Shown piece after piece: positions 18,262 through 26,401 of a DNA stretch of 64,000 bases. This DNA comes from Biomaibacter acetigenes. GTDB taxonomy: Bacteria > Bacillota > Thermosediminibacteria > Thermosediminibacterales > Tepidanaerobacteraceae. The first letter of the stretch is position 1. Each line of letters opens with the position of its first letter. The notes beneath the pieces are model-generated. The model did no database searches. It was not told the DNA's origin and saw only the letters and a list, made by a program, of their open reading frames with translations. The stretch lies in assembly GCF_003691585.1 (NCBI RefSeq), contig NZ_CP033169.1, positions 1,054,001 through 1,118,000 of the forward strand. The letters are read 5' to 3'. Made by a program: the position numbers and the translations under genes.

Positions 18262-18885
18262 ATGACAAAGTTTGAAATAAAGCAGGAAGTAGTAAAGATA
18301 GCCAAAAAAGCCGATGAGATGGAACTTTGCCGGCATAAGTCCGGGAACTTCAGCATGATAGACAGGAAAGAAGGTCTGATATACATAACTCCTTCAGGTA
18401 TATCAAGAGAAGACCTCACACCTGAAAAGATAATCGTAGTGGACCTTGATGGCAATATAGTCGAAGGAACCCTTCACCCATCCATAGAAACTTCCATGCA
18501 CATAACCGCATATAAAATAAAGCCAGAGGCCAGGGGCGTGGCCCATACCCATTCCAGATATTCCACCATTTTTGCCTGTATGGGAAAGGAAATCCTTCCG
18601 GTCAGTGCCGAAGCAATTTTATACGGAGGAAAACCTGTAAAGGTGGCCGAGTTTGCACCTCCCGGAAGTAAGGAACTGGCCCGGACCATAATTGAACCGA
18701 TGAAGGATTCTGATGTATGTCTTTTAAAATACCATGGAGTAATTGCCGTCGGCGAAGACCTGGAAAAGGCGCTCATAAAGCTAATATATGTGGAAGAAGT
18801 GGCATTTTTGTATTATCATATGCTGACTCTGGGGCAGAAAGAATTCATGCCTTTAGAAATTTTTAATGCGATGTTAAATGGCTGA
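18262..18885 (+). CDS. Class II aldolase (L-fuculose/L-ribulose-phosphate type)
   Basis: 207 residues of the class II aldolase/adducin family (FucA/AraD). Zinc ligands are His pair in VAHTHSRYS and a third His in LKYHGVIAVG; the catalytic Glu is in the ETSMHITAY stretch, and the phosphate-binding SGNFS and TPSG loops lie in the N-half. The reaction is either retro-aldol cleavage of a ketose 1-phosphate to DHAP plus an aldehyde, or 4-epimerisation. It closes the catabolic run started by the PTS, after a 94-base gap with ribosome site GAGGAGG. Which ketose phosphate is used cannot be told. Confidence 0.88.
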   Translation: MTKFEIKQEVVKIAKKADEMELCRHKSGNFSMIDRKEGLIYITPSGISREDLTPEKIIVVDLDGNIVEGTLHPSIETSMHITAYKIKPEARGVAHTHSRYSTIFACMGKEILPVSAEAILYGGKPVKVAEFAPPGSKELARTIIEPMKDSDVCLLKYHGVIAVGEDLEKALIKLIYVEEVAFLYYHMLTLGQKEFMPLEIFNAMLNG

Positions 18886-18927
18886 TATTATATATTTTAA
18901 CATGGATAGCAAAACCATGATCTTTCA

Positions 18928-19869
18928 TTATACAACTGCCCCCATCACATCTTCTATATATTTTTTGATTATTTCAGCGGATTTTTTAAGGTCCGCTTTT
19001 TCGTTGTTGGAAAGCTGTGGAATCAGAACCCTGTCGGCTCCATGTTTGTTTACGATGCACGGGAGGCTGAGGTACACATCCCCGACTCCGTCCAGGTCCT
19101 CGACATATGTGGATACGGTGAGGATGGAGTTTTCATTCCGCAGGATGCTCTTTACGATCTTAGCAATGGCTAGGGCCACTGCATAGTTGGTGGCTCCTTT
19201 TTTTGCAATGACTTTATATGCCGAAGTCCTGACTTGTTTTTCAATTTCTTCTTTTATGTTGGTGCCGCAGTTGCCCGCATATTTAGCGCAGAATTCATCA
19301 AAATTTATTCCCATAATATTGGTAAGACTCCAGGCAGCCACCTGGGAATCGCCGTGTTCCCCCAGGATGTAACCGTGGATATTTCGCGCATCCACCCCAA
19401 GCTTTGCGGCAAGGGCTGCTCTGAACCTGGAGCTGTCGAGAACCGTTCCGGAACCGATGACCCTGTTTTTGGGAAAGCCCGACAGCCTCAAGGCGGCATA
19501 GGATAGAACATCCACCGGGTTTGTGACAATGAGCAATATACAGCTATCATTATGTCTTGTTATCCGGGGTATTATATTTTTAAATATTTCATAATTCTTA
19601 CCGGCCAGATCAAGCCTTGTTTCATTTTTTCCGATGCTAGGCCCGGCGGATATTATAACGATTTCGGCACCTGCCAGGTCGCTATAATCCCCGGCATAGA
19701 TTTCCACAGGATGGACAAAAGAGGTGGAATGTATCAGGTCCAATGCTTCACCTTCAGCCCTATCTTTATTGACATCGATCAATACCAGTTCCGAAGCGAT
19801 CCCCTGAAGCATCAATGCATAAGCCGTGGTGGCACCCACATAACCTGCCCCCACAAGTCCGATTTTCAT
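18928..19869 (-). CDS. L-lactate dehydrogenase-family 2-hydroxyacid dehydrogenase
   Basis: 313 residues of the LDH/MDH family. The NAD loop is GLVGAGYVGATTAYAL, an acidic LIDVNK follows, the active His is in GEHGDSQ and the substrate-binding Arg in DSSRFR. In lactate dehydrogenases the mobile loop reads like NQKPGETR with Gln setting the pyruvate preference; here it is SIGKNETR and Ile79 takes the Gln place. Malate enzymes have Arg there. The enzyme may therefore use bulkier 2-oxoacids, for example those from branched-chain amino acids. Start ATG has AAAGGATGA in front. It is convergent with the aldolase gene, with about 40 bases between. Confidence 0.85.
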   Translation of the reverse strand: MKIGLVGAGYVGATTAYALMLQGIASELVLIDVNKDRAEGEALDLIHSTSFVHPVEIYAGDYSDLAGAEIVIISAGPSIGKNETRLDLAGKNYEIFKNIIPRITRHNDSCILLIVTNPVDVLSYAALRLSGFPKNRVIGSGTVLDSSRFRAALAAKLGVDARNIHGYILGEHGDSQVAAWSLTNIMGINFDEFCAKYAGNCGTNIKEEIEKQVRTSAYKVIAKKGATNYAVALAIAKIVKSILRNENSILTVSTYVEDLDGVGDVYLSLPCIVNKHGADRVLIPQLSNNEKADLKKSAEIIKKYIEDVMGAVV

Positions 19870-19973
19870 GTTGAATCATCCTTTCTATGTGTTTATATAG
19901 AACAACTTCAATTATAATATTCCAAAAATGAGGCGTTTTAATTAAAGATTTTTAGTAAAAATGAATGAATAAC

Positions 19974-20002
19974 TTGACTTGTGCCGATATATAGTTTATA
20001 TT
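19974..20002 (+). promoter_or_regulatory. Sigma-A promoter of the glyS T-box leader
   Basis: TTGACT (19974-19979), 17 bases, TATATT (19997-20002). It would start the leader at about 20009. Confidence 0.75.
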
Positions 20003-20008
20003 TTTAAT

Positions 20009-20330
20009 AGATTAATTTTTAACGTTCCGTGGAAGTCTTTTTTCCCTGCCTGAAGCGAGCAGAGGATGGTGGAAGCTCTGCGGCATAAAAAAGATATGGC
20101 AGCGGAATTATAATTTCCGTTCCAAAAGGCATTGGAAGATTGACAGGATGCATATTATAAACCCGGGAACGGAAAAAATGCTAAAAATGAAAAAAGAATC
20201 ACTTTAAAAGCGGCAGGCAGTAAATCCCCTTAAACAATTTTTTATTTGCCTGCAACTAGGGTGGAACCGTCCGTGCAAATTGGACCCCTAGGCCGTAAAT
20301 TTGGCCTGGGGGTTTTAATATGTTTCATCA
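20009..20330 (+). promoter_or_regulatory. T-box leader controlling glycyl-tRNA synthetase
   Basis: The T-box consensus AGGGTGGAACCG is at 20258-20269 and is followed by an intrinsic terminator. The distal hairpin of stem I is GCAGAG / CTCTGC around a GATGGTGGAAG loop. A 10-base inverted repeat TTTCCGTTCC / GGAACGGAAA forms a later stem. On the 3' side of stem I a GGC followed by A (20098-20100) is a likely glycine specifier. Uncharged tRNA-Gly would pair with it and with the T-box, forming the antiterminator and switching on glyS. Confidence 0.92.
20284..20318 (+). terminator. T-box-controlled terminator
   Basis: CCCC-T-AGGCC pairs with GGCCT-GGGG and is followed by TTTT. The 5' arm follows the T-box sequence directly, as needed for competition with the antiterminator. 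Confidence 0.85.
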
Positions 20331-20404
20331 AATTTTAGAAAAGACGCCGGCCGACATTCGGCCCTTCAGGCGCAATTAAAAAATAATCGGAAAGGGGAAT
20401 TTTT

Positions 20405-21787
20405 GTGGCAGAAAATGGCGAAAAGCTCATGAACAAGATCATTTCTTTATGCAAGCGCCGGGGGTTTGTATTCCAGGGTTCCGAGATATATGGGGGTCTT
20501 GCCAATACCTGGGATTACGGCCCCCTCGGAGCAGAACTCAAGCAAAATGTGAAGCGCATGTGGTGGAAAAAGGTGGTCCATGAGAGGGAAGATGTGGTGG
20601 GTCTTGACAGCGCCATACTGATGCACCCCAGGGTATGGGAGGCTTCCGGCCATGTGGCGGGCTTCAACGATGCGCTTATAGACTGCAAGCAGTGCAAGTC
20701 CCGTTTCAGGGCCGACCACCTCATCGAGGATGCTCTGAATATGCATGTGGAAGGAAAGAGCGTCCAGGAACTGACACAGATCATACACGGCAATAAAATA
20801 AAGTGTCCGGTCTGCGGAGATGTGGCCTGGACCGATGCCCGGGTGTTCAACTTGATGTTCAAGACCCACCAGGGGGTGACGGAGGATTCCAGTTCTGTGG
20901 TGTACCTGCGCCCCGAAACCGCCCAGGGTATCTTCGTAAATTTCAAGAATGTGCTGGATACCAGCAGGGTGAAGCTGCCTTTTGGTATAGCACAGATAGG
21001 AAAGGCTTTCAGGAACGAAATAACACCGGGGAACTTTATTTTCAGGACAAGGGAATTCGAACAGATGGAACTGGAATACTTTGTAAAGCCCGGTGATGAT
21101 ATGAATTGGTTTGAATTCTGGCGGCAGTTCACCATGGATTTCTTTCTGGCTCTCGGGGTGAAAAAAGAAAATCTGCGCCTCCGGGACCATGCTCCCGAAG
21201 AACTTTCCCACTACTCGAAGGCTACCACCGACCTTGAATACAAGTTCCCCTTCGGGTGGGGAGAACTCTGGGGCGTGGCAAACCGCACCGATTTTGACCT
21301 GACAAAGCACATGGAGTACTCAGGGAAAACCCTCACATATTTCGACCAGGCGGAAAACCGGCAGATCACGCCGTATGTCATCGAGCCCTCATTGGGCGTA
21401 GATAGGGCCATGCTGGTGCTACTCTGCGACGCTTACAGGGAAGAAGAGGTAGAAGGGGAAACGAGAGTGGTTCTGGGCTTTCATCCCGAAATGGCTCCCA
21501 TCAAATGTGCCGTCCTGCCGCTGTCAAAGAAGGAACCCCTCGAGGAACTGGCAAGAAAAATCTACCATGACCTCAAAAAATATTACCATATGGAATATGA
21601 CAACACCGGCAGCATAGGCAAGCGTTATCGCCGCCAGGATGAGATTGGAACACCTTATGCCATAACGGTGGATTTCGACAGCCTGGAAGATCATAAAATC
21701 ACAGTCAGGGATAGGGATACCATGCAGCAGGACAGGATAGATATTGCAAATGTAAGAGAATATTTGAGGGATAAATTGGGATTTTAG
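20405..21787 (+). CDS. glyS: Glycyl-tRNA synthetase, alpha-2 single-chain type
   Basis: 460 residues. It attaches glycine to tRNA-Gly. The class II motif 1 region with [16 protein letters not shown], motif 2 with [25 protein letters not shown] (shown in two parts: FRNEITPG and REFEQME) and motif 3 with [14 protein letters not shown] are all present. The C-terminal anticodon-binding domain follows. A zinc-like Cys pair CKQC and CPVC occurs in the insertion. This is the archaeal/eukaryal-like alpha-2 form, not the alpha2-beta2 GlyQ/GlyS of many bacteria. The start is GTG 20405 after AAAGGGG. The T-box leader upstream makes expression depend on uncharged tRNA-Gly. Confidence 0.96.
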   Translation: MAENGEKLMNKIISLCKRRGFVFQGSEIYGGLANTWDYGPLGAELKQNVKRMWWKKVVHEREDVVGLDSAILMHPRVWEASGHVAGFNDALIDCKQCKSRFRADHLIEDALNMHVEGKSVQELTQIIHGNKIKCPVCGDVAWTDARVFNLMFKTHQGVTEDSSSVVYLRPETAQGIFVNFKNVLDTSRVKLPFGIAQIGKAFRNEITPGNFIFRTREFEQMELEYFVKPGDDMNWFEFWRQFTMDFFLALGVKKENLRLRDHAPEELSHYSKATTDLEYKFPFGWGELWGVANRTDFDLTKHMEYSGKTLTYFDQAENRQITPYVIEPSLGVDRAMLVLLCDAYREEEVEGETRVVLGFHPEMAPIKCAVLPLSKKEPLEELARKIYHDLKKYYHMEYDNTGSIGKRYRRQDEIGTPYAITVDFDSLEDHKITVRDRDTMQQDRIDIANVREYLRDKLGF

Positions 21788-21809
21788 AGTTAAAGAAAAA
21801 ATATTATGC

Positions 21810-21857
21810 AGCCCTCCGGATTTCAATAATCTAAAGCTGGAGGGCTATAACTTTTTT
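21810..21857 (+). terminator. Rho-independent terminator after glyS
   Basis: AGCCCTCC at 21810-21817 pairs with GGAGGGCT at 21839-21846; a TTTTTT run follows at 21852. Confidence 0.85.
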
Positions 21858-21887
21858 ATGGGAAATTTAAAATTTTTTTTATTCAGA

Positions 21888-21916
21888 GCAGGAATTTTAA
21901 ATTTAATATCGAATTA
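21888..21916 (+). promoter_or_regulatory. Sigma-H-like promoter, copy 1 (phosphate transport genes)
   Basis: GCAGGAATT (-35 type RNAGGAWWW) and ATCGAATTA (-10 type RNNGAATWW) with 12 bases between AGGAATT and TCGAAT. The same pair with the same spacing lies at 31615 and 52061. The leader to the PiT gene is about 150 bases and carries two operator-like sites. Confidence 0.65.
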
Positions 21917-21958
21917 TTAAAACAACAAACAATAAATTATATTTGACGCAAAAAATAA

Positions 21959-21972
21959 TGAAAGCCCTTACA
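21959..21972 (+). promoter_or_regulatory. cre/LacI-type operator-like site
   Basis: TGAAAGCCCTTACA fits TGWAANCGNTNWCA except for the central G. An identical 14-mer is at 31687, at the same place relative to the second sigma-H-like promoter. Confidence 0.5.
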
Positions 21973-22037
21973 AGACTGAAAATTCCGTCCCCAATAAGCA
22001 AGAATCTTCGATTAAAATTTTTTTATTACATAAAAAA

Positions 22038-22051
22038 TGGGAACGTTCCCA
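22038..22051 (+). promoter_or_regulatory. 14-bp perfect palindrome, LacI-type operator
   Basis: TGGGAACGTTCCCA with a central CG, typical of LacI-family operators. It lies just upstream of the PiT ribosome site. A close relative, TGGGAACGATTCCA, is at 23740 before the CUT1 sugar operon. Confidence 0.6.
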
Positions 22052-22073
22052 CCACAGGAGGCTGTTCGAAATT

Positions 22074-23088
22074 ATGACGATGATTATAGTTATTTGCATT
22101 TTAACAACCCTTGTATTTGCATTCATTAATGGATTTCATGACGGCTGTAATGTGATTGCAACTATAATATCGTCGCGTTCCATAGAGCCTAAAAAAGCCA
22201 TTATAACAGCCGTTGCTGTCGAATTCCTGGGTCCACTTTTCATGGGGACCGCTGTGGCTCAGACTCTCGGGAACGGAGTTATTGATCAAAAGTATTTAAC
22301 CGGTGTTGGGAATGCTGCATCTACATTTATGGTTATTTCAGCCCTTTTTGGCTCCATTGTATGGAATCTCATCACATGGAAATACGGTTTACCTTCGAGT
22401 TCATCCCACGCGCTCATAGGCGGATTGCTGGGAGCGGGAATTGCGGCATACGGCCCCGGATCTATTCAGTGGTTTACGGTCACCTGGAAAGTGATATTTA
22501 TTTTACTCGCAACACCTTTGATAGGTTTTGCGGCGGGATATGTATTGCTTAAATTAAATAAAATGGTCTTCAAAAACTTTCCCTCAAGGATCAATGTATT
22601 TTTCAAAAAAATACAAATGCTTAGCATGATATTTCTGGCTTTGAGCCACAGCACCAGTGATTCGCAAAAATCTATGGCAATAATTACTATGTTATTGCTA
22701 ATCAACGGGTTATTGCCGGAGTTTAAAGTGCCGCTGTGGGTGATGATAGTTTGCACCCTGGCATTATCTGCAGGGCTTGCCACGGGCGGGTGGTCCATAA
22801 TAAAAACCGTCGGGACCAGGATTTACAAAGTTAAGCCCATACACTCTTTTAGTTCTCATATCGGCTTCAGCTGTCATAATTACCGCATCACTTCTTGGCA
22901 GCCCGGTCAGCACCACACAGATTGTTTCTTCTTCGATAATGGGGGTTGGGGCGGCGGACAATTTTAAAAATGTGAGATGGGACACCGTGAAAAGTATAAT
23001 GGTTTCATGGATAATTACCATTCCTACGGCAGCCTTAGTGGCATCAGGTATTTTCCGGTTTGTTTCAATTATTGCAAAGTGGGGGTGA
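22074..23088 (+). pseudogene. PiT-family inorganic phosphate permease, frameshifted
   Basis: The first frame encodes about 260 residues of a PiT permease: FAFINGFHDGCNVIATIISSRSI (here cited as FINGFHDG and SSRSI), GLPSSSSHALIGGLLGAG, LSHSTSDSQKSM and GGWSIIKTVGTRIYKVKPIHSFSS. Around 22857 the reading changes frame. From there the +1 frame continues the family sequence (AVIITASLLGSPVSTTQ, then NFKNVRWDTVKSIM) to a stop at 23086-23088. Loss of two bases from an ATATAT stretch explains it. Full length would be about 338 residues with ten or so membrane segments. Either a real lesion or an assembly error; phosphate import would depend on which. The DUF47 gene starts five bases later. Confidence 0.85.
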
Positions 23089-23092
23089 TATT

Positions 23093-23707
23093 ATGAACTT
23101 TTTGGCCGGTCTGTTTCCGAAGGAAAAAGATTTTTACAAGATGTTATATGATCAGTCATTAAAGACGAAAGAAGGGCTGGAGTATTTGGAAAAGTTTATG
23201 AATACCGGCGATAAGCAATACGCAACTAGAGTAAAAGAGATAGAAAAAGAAGCCGATGAACTGCGCAAAATTCTCATTGGCGAACTGGATGATACTTTTA
23301 TAACGCCTTTTGACAGGGATGATTTGTTCATGCTGTCAAGGGTAATAGATGATATTCTCGACTACAGCAAAACCACTATAGATGAGATGGAAATTTACGA
23401 ACTTGAACCATGCGAAGAGTTAAAACAGATAACGGCACTCCTGGTCGAATCTGCGCGGTCGATACATTGTTCTATAGAAAATTTAAAGAAAAACAAGAAA
23501 GCGGCAAACGAATATGCGCTAAAGGTGAAGAAGATAGAAAACGAAGTAGAAAATCTTTACCGGCACAACCTTGCCAGACTGGTAAAAAACAAGGATATAG
23601 GATATGTTCTGAAAATGCGGGAAATCTATCGACATTTGAGCAACCTTGCCGACAAAAGCGATACGGCGGCGGATATTATAGGCCATATCCTTGTAAAATT
23701 GAGCTGA
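23093..23707 (+). CDS. DUF47 (PhoU-like) phosphate transport accessory protein
   Basis: 204 residues, all helical, of the DUF47/TIGR00153 family related to PhoU. Typical parts are the KEKDFYKMLYDQS start, EIEKEADELRKIL, ITPFDRDDLFMLSRVIDDILDY (cited as FDRDDLF and DDILD) and the mirror-image helix set ending in LSNLADKSDTAADII. It is nearly always encoded with PiT permeases and is thought to control them. ATG 23093 after GGGGGTGAT is chosen over an upstream in-frame ATG that overlaps the permease. No terminator follows. Confidence 0.88.
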   Translation: MNFLAGLFPKEKDFYKMLYDQSLKTKEGLEYLEKFMNTGDKQYATRVKEIEKEADELRKILIGELDDTFITPFDRDDLFMLSRVIDDILDYSKTTIDEMEIYELEPCEELKQITALLVESARSIHCSIENLKKNKKAANEYALKVKKIENEVENLYRHNLARLVKNKDIGYVLKMREIYRHLSNLADKSDTAADIIGHILVKLS

Positions 23708-23739
23708 CAAAAAACGTGTTGAAATACGATATATCACAG

Positions 23740-23753
23740 TGGGAACGATTCCA
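23740..23753 (+). promoter_or_regulatory. Second LacI-type operator-like site
   Basis: TGGGAACGATTCCA differs from the palindrome at 22038 by two bases. It lies about 185 bases before the start of the CUT1 sugar-binding protein gene. Confidence 0.45.
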
Positions 23754-23780
23754 TAAAAGTGCAAAAGACAGTTCACTGCT

Positions 23781-23884
23781 GGCAAAATTAAAAAGGAGGG
23801 AGTATAAATAGAAAAGTAAAAGGGTGTATTTTGGCAAGATTAAAAGGGAGGTGGTGTAAATGGTAAAGTAAAAGGACGTATTTT
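23781..23884 (+). repeat. Two diverged 52-bp tandem repeats before a sugar ABC operon
   Basis: Copies at 23781-23832 and 23833-23884 align without gaps and share about 43 of 52 bases. Each begins GGCAAAATTA or GGCAAGATTA and ends GTATTTT, and each contains a strong ribosome site. In copy 2 the site GGGAGGTGG is followed by a three-codon frame ATG GTA AAG TAA; in copy 1 the ATG is ATA. Confidence 0.75.
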
Positions 23885-23936
23885 ACAAAATTACTTATGC
23901 CTTTACAATCCACTAAGTCTGTAAGGGGGTAACAAA

Positions 23937-25361
23937 GTGAAAAAAATTATAGGGATTTTTTTAACGGTTGTGTTGTCAATGAGTTTGATTTTAACCGGAT
24001 GCGGGAAGGTGCAGGAAACTAAAGATGCGGGTCAGAAGTCGGATTCCGGAAAAACGACAGCCATAGAAAACATAGTAATTGAAGTTGAGTCTTATGGTTC
24101 TCCCGCCGATTCAACGAGATCTACCAATTTACAAGAAGCAGCGCAGGAATTAAATAAAATTCTTGAGGAAAAAGGCGATAATAGAAGAGTAGAAGTGAAA
24201 ACCAATCATGTTTCATCGGGTTATGATGAGTACAACAGAAAATTCATGCTGGCCCATAAATCGGGCGGTGGCGCCGACATAAGAGCCATCAGTCATTCAG
24301 ATATAGCCATGATGGCTCAGGGAGGATATATACTACAGTTGGATGACTATGTAAACAATTCAGAATGGAGTAAATATGTACAGGATATTTATCCAAATCT
24401 TTGGGACGCCTCTAAATGGATGGCAAGAATTTACGGCATACCCCAGGATACCGAAGCAAGGCCTCTGTATTTTAGGAAAGACATATTGAAGAAACTGGGT
24501 TGGTCCGATGAACAGATTTCAGCCCTTCCAGAAAAAATTAAAAACGGTGAATTTACATTGGAAGATATGACAAGACTGGCCCGCGAAGCGGTAAAAAAAG
24601 GTGCGGCGAAAATCGGCATATATCACAGGCCAAACAACGGAGCGGATTTTATCACACTGGTTTATGATTTCGGCGGTAGGCTGTTTGATGAAAATACCGG
24701 TAAATTGATTTTTGAAAGGAAACCAATAAAAGACACATTAAATTACTTTTATCAAATTGCTCAGGTGGATAAGGTAATTCCGTCAGGCATGACATCCATG
24801 GAATGGAGACAGATACACAAAGGGTGGGTAGAAGGAGAAGTACTATTCTGGTATGGCGGGACCTGGCACTGGGGCGAGTATCAGAAGGTGGAATACCACA
24901 GTAAATTGGGCAAATTGAGTGAGAATTATATGTTTCAAAATATGGGATACGCCTTGGTGCCTGCACCATCAAAAGGCGGCAAGCCGGTCACTCTCTCTCA
25001 GCCATATATGTACGTAATAAACAGAAATACGAAATATCCCGACCTGGCCTTTGCACTGATCGCAGTTGCTTCTCAGCCTAAATACAATGTTAAACATGCG
25101 GTGGAGTCAGGTCATCTTGTGATAAGTTCCGCAGCGGCGGAAGATACGGCATATAAGCAAAATAGATTTCTTCATGATGTCCAGTACATGTTGAATTATA
25201 CTACGGTCCAGCCCAATCATCCGGAGTTTGGCAAATTTACGAGTGCGTTCTTTAAAGCTATCCAGGCGGTTGAAATGGGAGAATATGACCCTGAACAGGC
25301 TGTTAACTGGCTGGAAGAACAGCTCAAAAATGATGTCAAGGACATGGTATTTGTCGACTAA
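23937..25361 (+). CDS. Sugar ABC transporter substrate-binding lipoprotein (CUT1)
   Basis: 474 residues. The N-terminus is a lipoprotein signal: Lys-Lys, a hydrophobic core and the lipobox LTGC, giving the lipidated Cys at about residue 22. The rest is an extracellular solute-binding protein family 1 fold (MalE-like), with an ADIRAISHSDIAMMAQGGYILQLDD region (cited as HSDIAMMAQGG) near the cleft and a GIPQDTEARPLYFRKD segment. It captures a sugar or oligosaccharide outside the membrane for the two permeases that follow. Start is GTG 23937 after AAGGGGGT. A GC-rich hairpin lies after the gene. The ligand is not recognisable. Confidence 0.9.
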   Translation: MKKIIGIFLTVVLSMSLILTGCGKVQETKDAGQKSDSGKTTAIENIVIEVESYGSPADSTRSTNLQEAAQELNKILEEKGDNRRVEVKTNHVSSGYDEYNRKFMLAHKSGGGADIRAISHSDIAMMAQGGYILQLDDYVNNSEWSKYVQDIYPNLWDASKWMARIYGIPQDTEARPLYFRKDILKKLGWSDEQISALPEKIKNGEFTLEDMTRLAREAVKKGAAKIGIYHRPNNGADFITLVYDFGGRLFDENTGKLIFERKPIKDTLNYFYQIAQVDKVIPSGMTSMEWRQIHKGWVEGEVLFWYGGTWHWGEYQKVEYHSKLGKLSENYMFQNMGYALVPAPSKGGKPVTLSQPYMYVINRNTKYPDLAFALIAVASQPKYNVKHAVESGHLVISSAAAEDTAYKQNRFLHDVQYMLNYTTVQPNHPEFGKFTSAFFKAIQAVEMGEYDPEQAVNWLEEQLKNDVKDMVFVD

Positions 25362-25377
25362 AGCGATTTTATGCCAG

Positions 25378-25416
25378 AAATGGAGGTAGGGGGTCGGGCA
25401 ACCCCCTCTACCATTT
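25378..25416 (+). other. Intercistronic hairpin after the binding-protein gene
   Basis: AAATGG / CCATTT and GGGGGT / ACCCCC arms around a short loop, with a small internal loop. No U-tract. It probably protects the upstream binding-protein message, giving more of it than of the permeases. Confidence 0.65.
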
Positions 25417-25438
25417 AAAAAGAAAGGAGGCAGTATAA

Positions 25439-26389
25439 GTGCAAGAACAGGGTCTTGTCGTAGATAAGAAAAAGGCAAAGAAAAATATTACCGAAAACTA
25501 TCGCTCTTTTTTAACCGCACTGCCTTTTATTGGCCCTTTTTTGCTCCTCATCATTCTGTTTTATTTTACACCGGTAATTTTAACTTTAATAATGTCTTTA
25601 ACCGGCATGGATTTTACACTGGAATGGAAGTTTTCAGGGCTAGAAAATTATATTAAACTTTTTCACGACCAAAATGTAGAGCTTGTAATTATCAATACAA
25701 TAAAGTATGTAGTGTTTACTCTGGTTATTAATGTGGGTTTCGGATTTCTGCTGGCCATAGCGACCGGTTATTTTATAAAAGACGAAAACGTGGGATTGTT
25801 ATTTCAAACAATATGGATGCTCCCACGGATGACGCCTGCGGTAATTTACGCCCTTTTGTGGTTGTGGTTTTTGGATCCCACCGAAGTTGGGATGCTCAAC
25901 ATACTCTCTGGGAAATTATTCGTGCTTCCTCCGCAGAACTGGATTCTAAATCACCCCATGGGAGTGGTAATAATTGCAAACGGGATGATAGGTGCTTCCC
26001 TGGGGATGGTGGTATTTTCTGCAGCGATTAAATCAATCCCCATTGACTATTTCCAGGCAGCCAGTGTAGACGGTGCTTCTGACTGGGATATTATCAGACA
26101 CGTTATAATTCCTTTTTTAAAGTGGCCCATCATGTTTATGACTATATGGCAGACCCTGTCGCTTATAACGTCTTACGAGTATATTTTGCTTTTAACTGAC
26201 GGCGGGCCCCTCAATAAGAGCGAAGTCTGGTCCTTGTTTTCTTACCACAAAGCTTTCAGTAATTATGAGTTCGGCTACGGTGCAGCAATATCCGTGGTCC
26301 TGGTTATAATTGCGATAATAATTGCCCTTATAATGTTAAAACTCTTCGGTTATGAGGCGATGATGAATAGAGGCAAAATTAAAGTTTAG
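25439..26389 (+). CDS. Sugar ABC transporter permease (MalF/UgpA-like)
   Basis: 316 residues with about six membrane segments. The ATPase-docking EAA loop reads EYFQAASVDGASDWDIIRHVIIPFLKWPI in family terms (seen as YFQAASVDGASDW then IIPFLKWPI). It makes a heterodimeric channel with the next gene's product. Start GTG 25439 after AAAGGAGG. The stop is 12 bases before the next start, so the two are translated together. CUT1 context: binding protein before, second permease and ATPase after. Confidence 0.93.
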   Translation: MQEQGLVVDKKKAKKNITENYRSFLTALPFIGPFLLLIILFYFTPVILTLIMSLTGMDFTLEWKFSGLENYIKLFHDQNVELVIINTIKYVVFTLVINVGFGFLLAIATGYFIKDENVGLLFQTIWMLPRMTPAVIYALLWLWFLDPTEVGMLNILSGKLFVLPPQNWILNHPMGVVIIANGMIGASLGMVVFSAAIKSIPIDYFQAASVDGASDWDIIRHVIIPFLKWPIMFMTIWQTLSLITSYEYILLLTDGGPLNKSEVWSLFSYHKAFSNYEFGYGAAISVVLVIIAIIIALIMLKLFGYEAMMNRGKIKV

Positions 26390-26401
26390 GAGGAATTTTT
26401 A

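Noticed and set aside
20447-21310. A 287-codon open frame opposite glyS, and a 206-codon one in another frame
   Set aside because: They lie wholly within a certain gene, show no known domain and arise from the codon bias of glyS.
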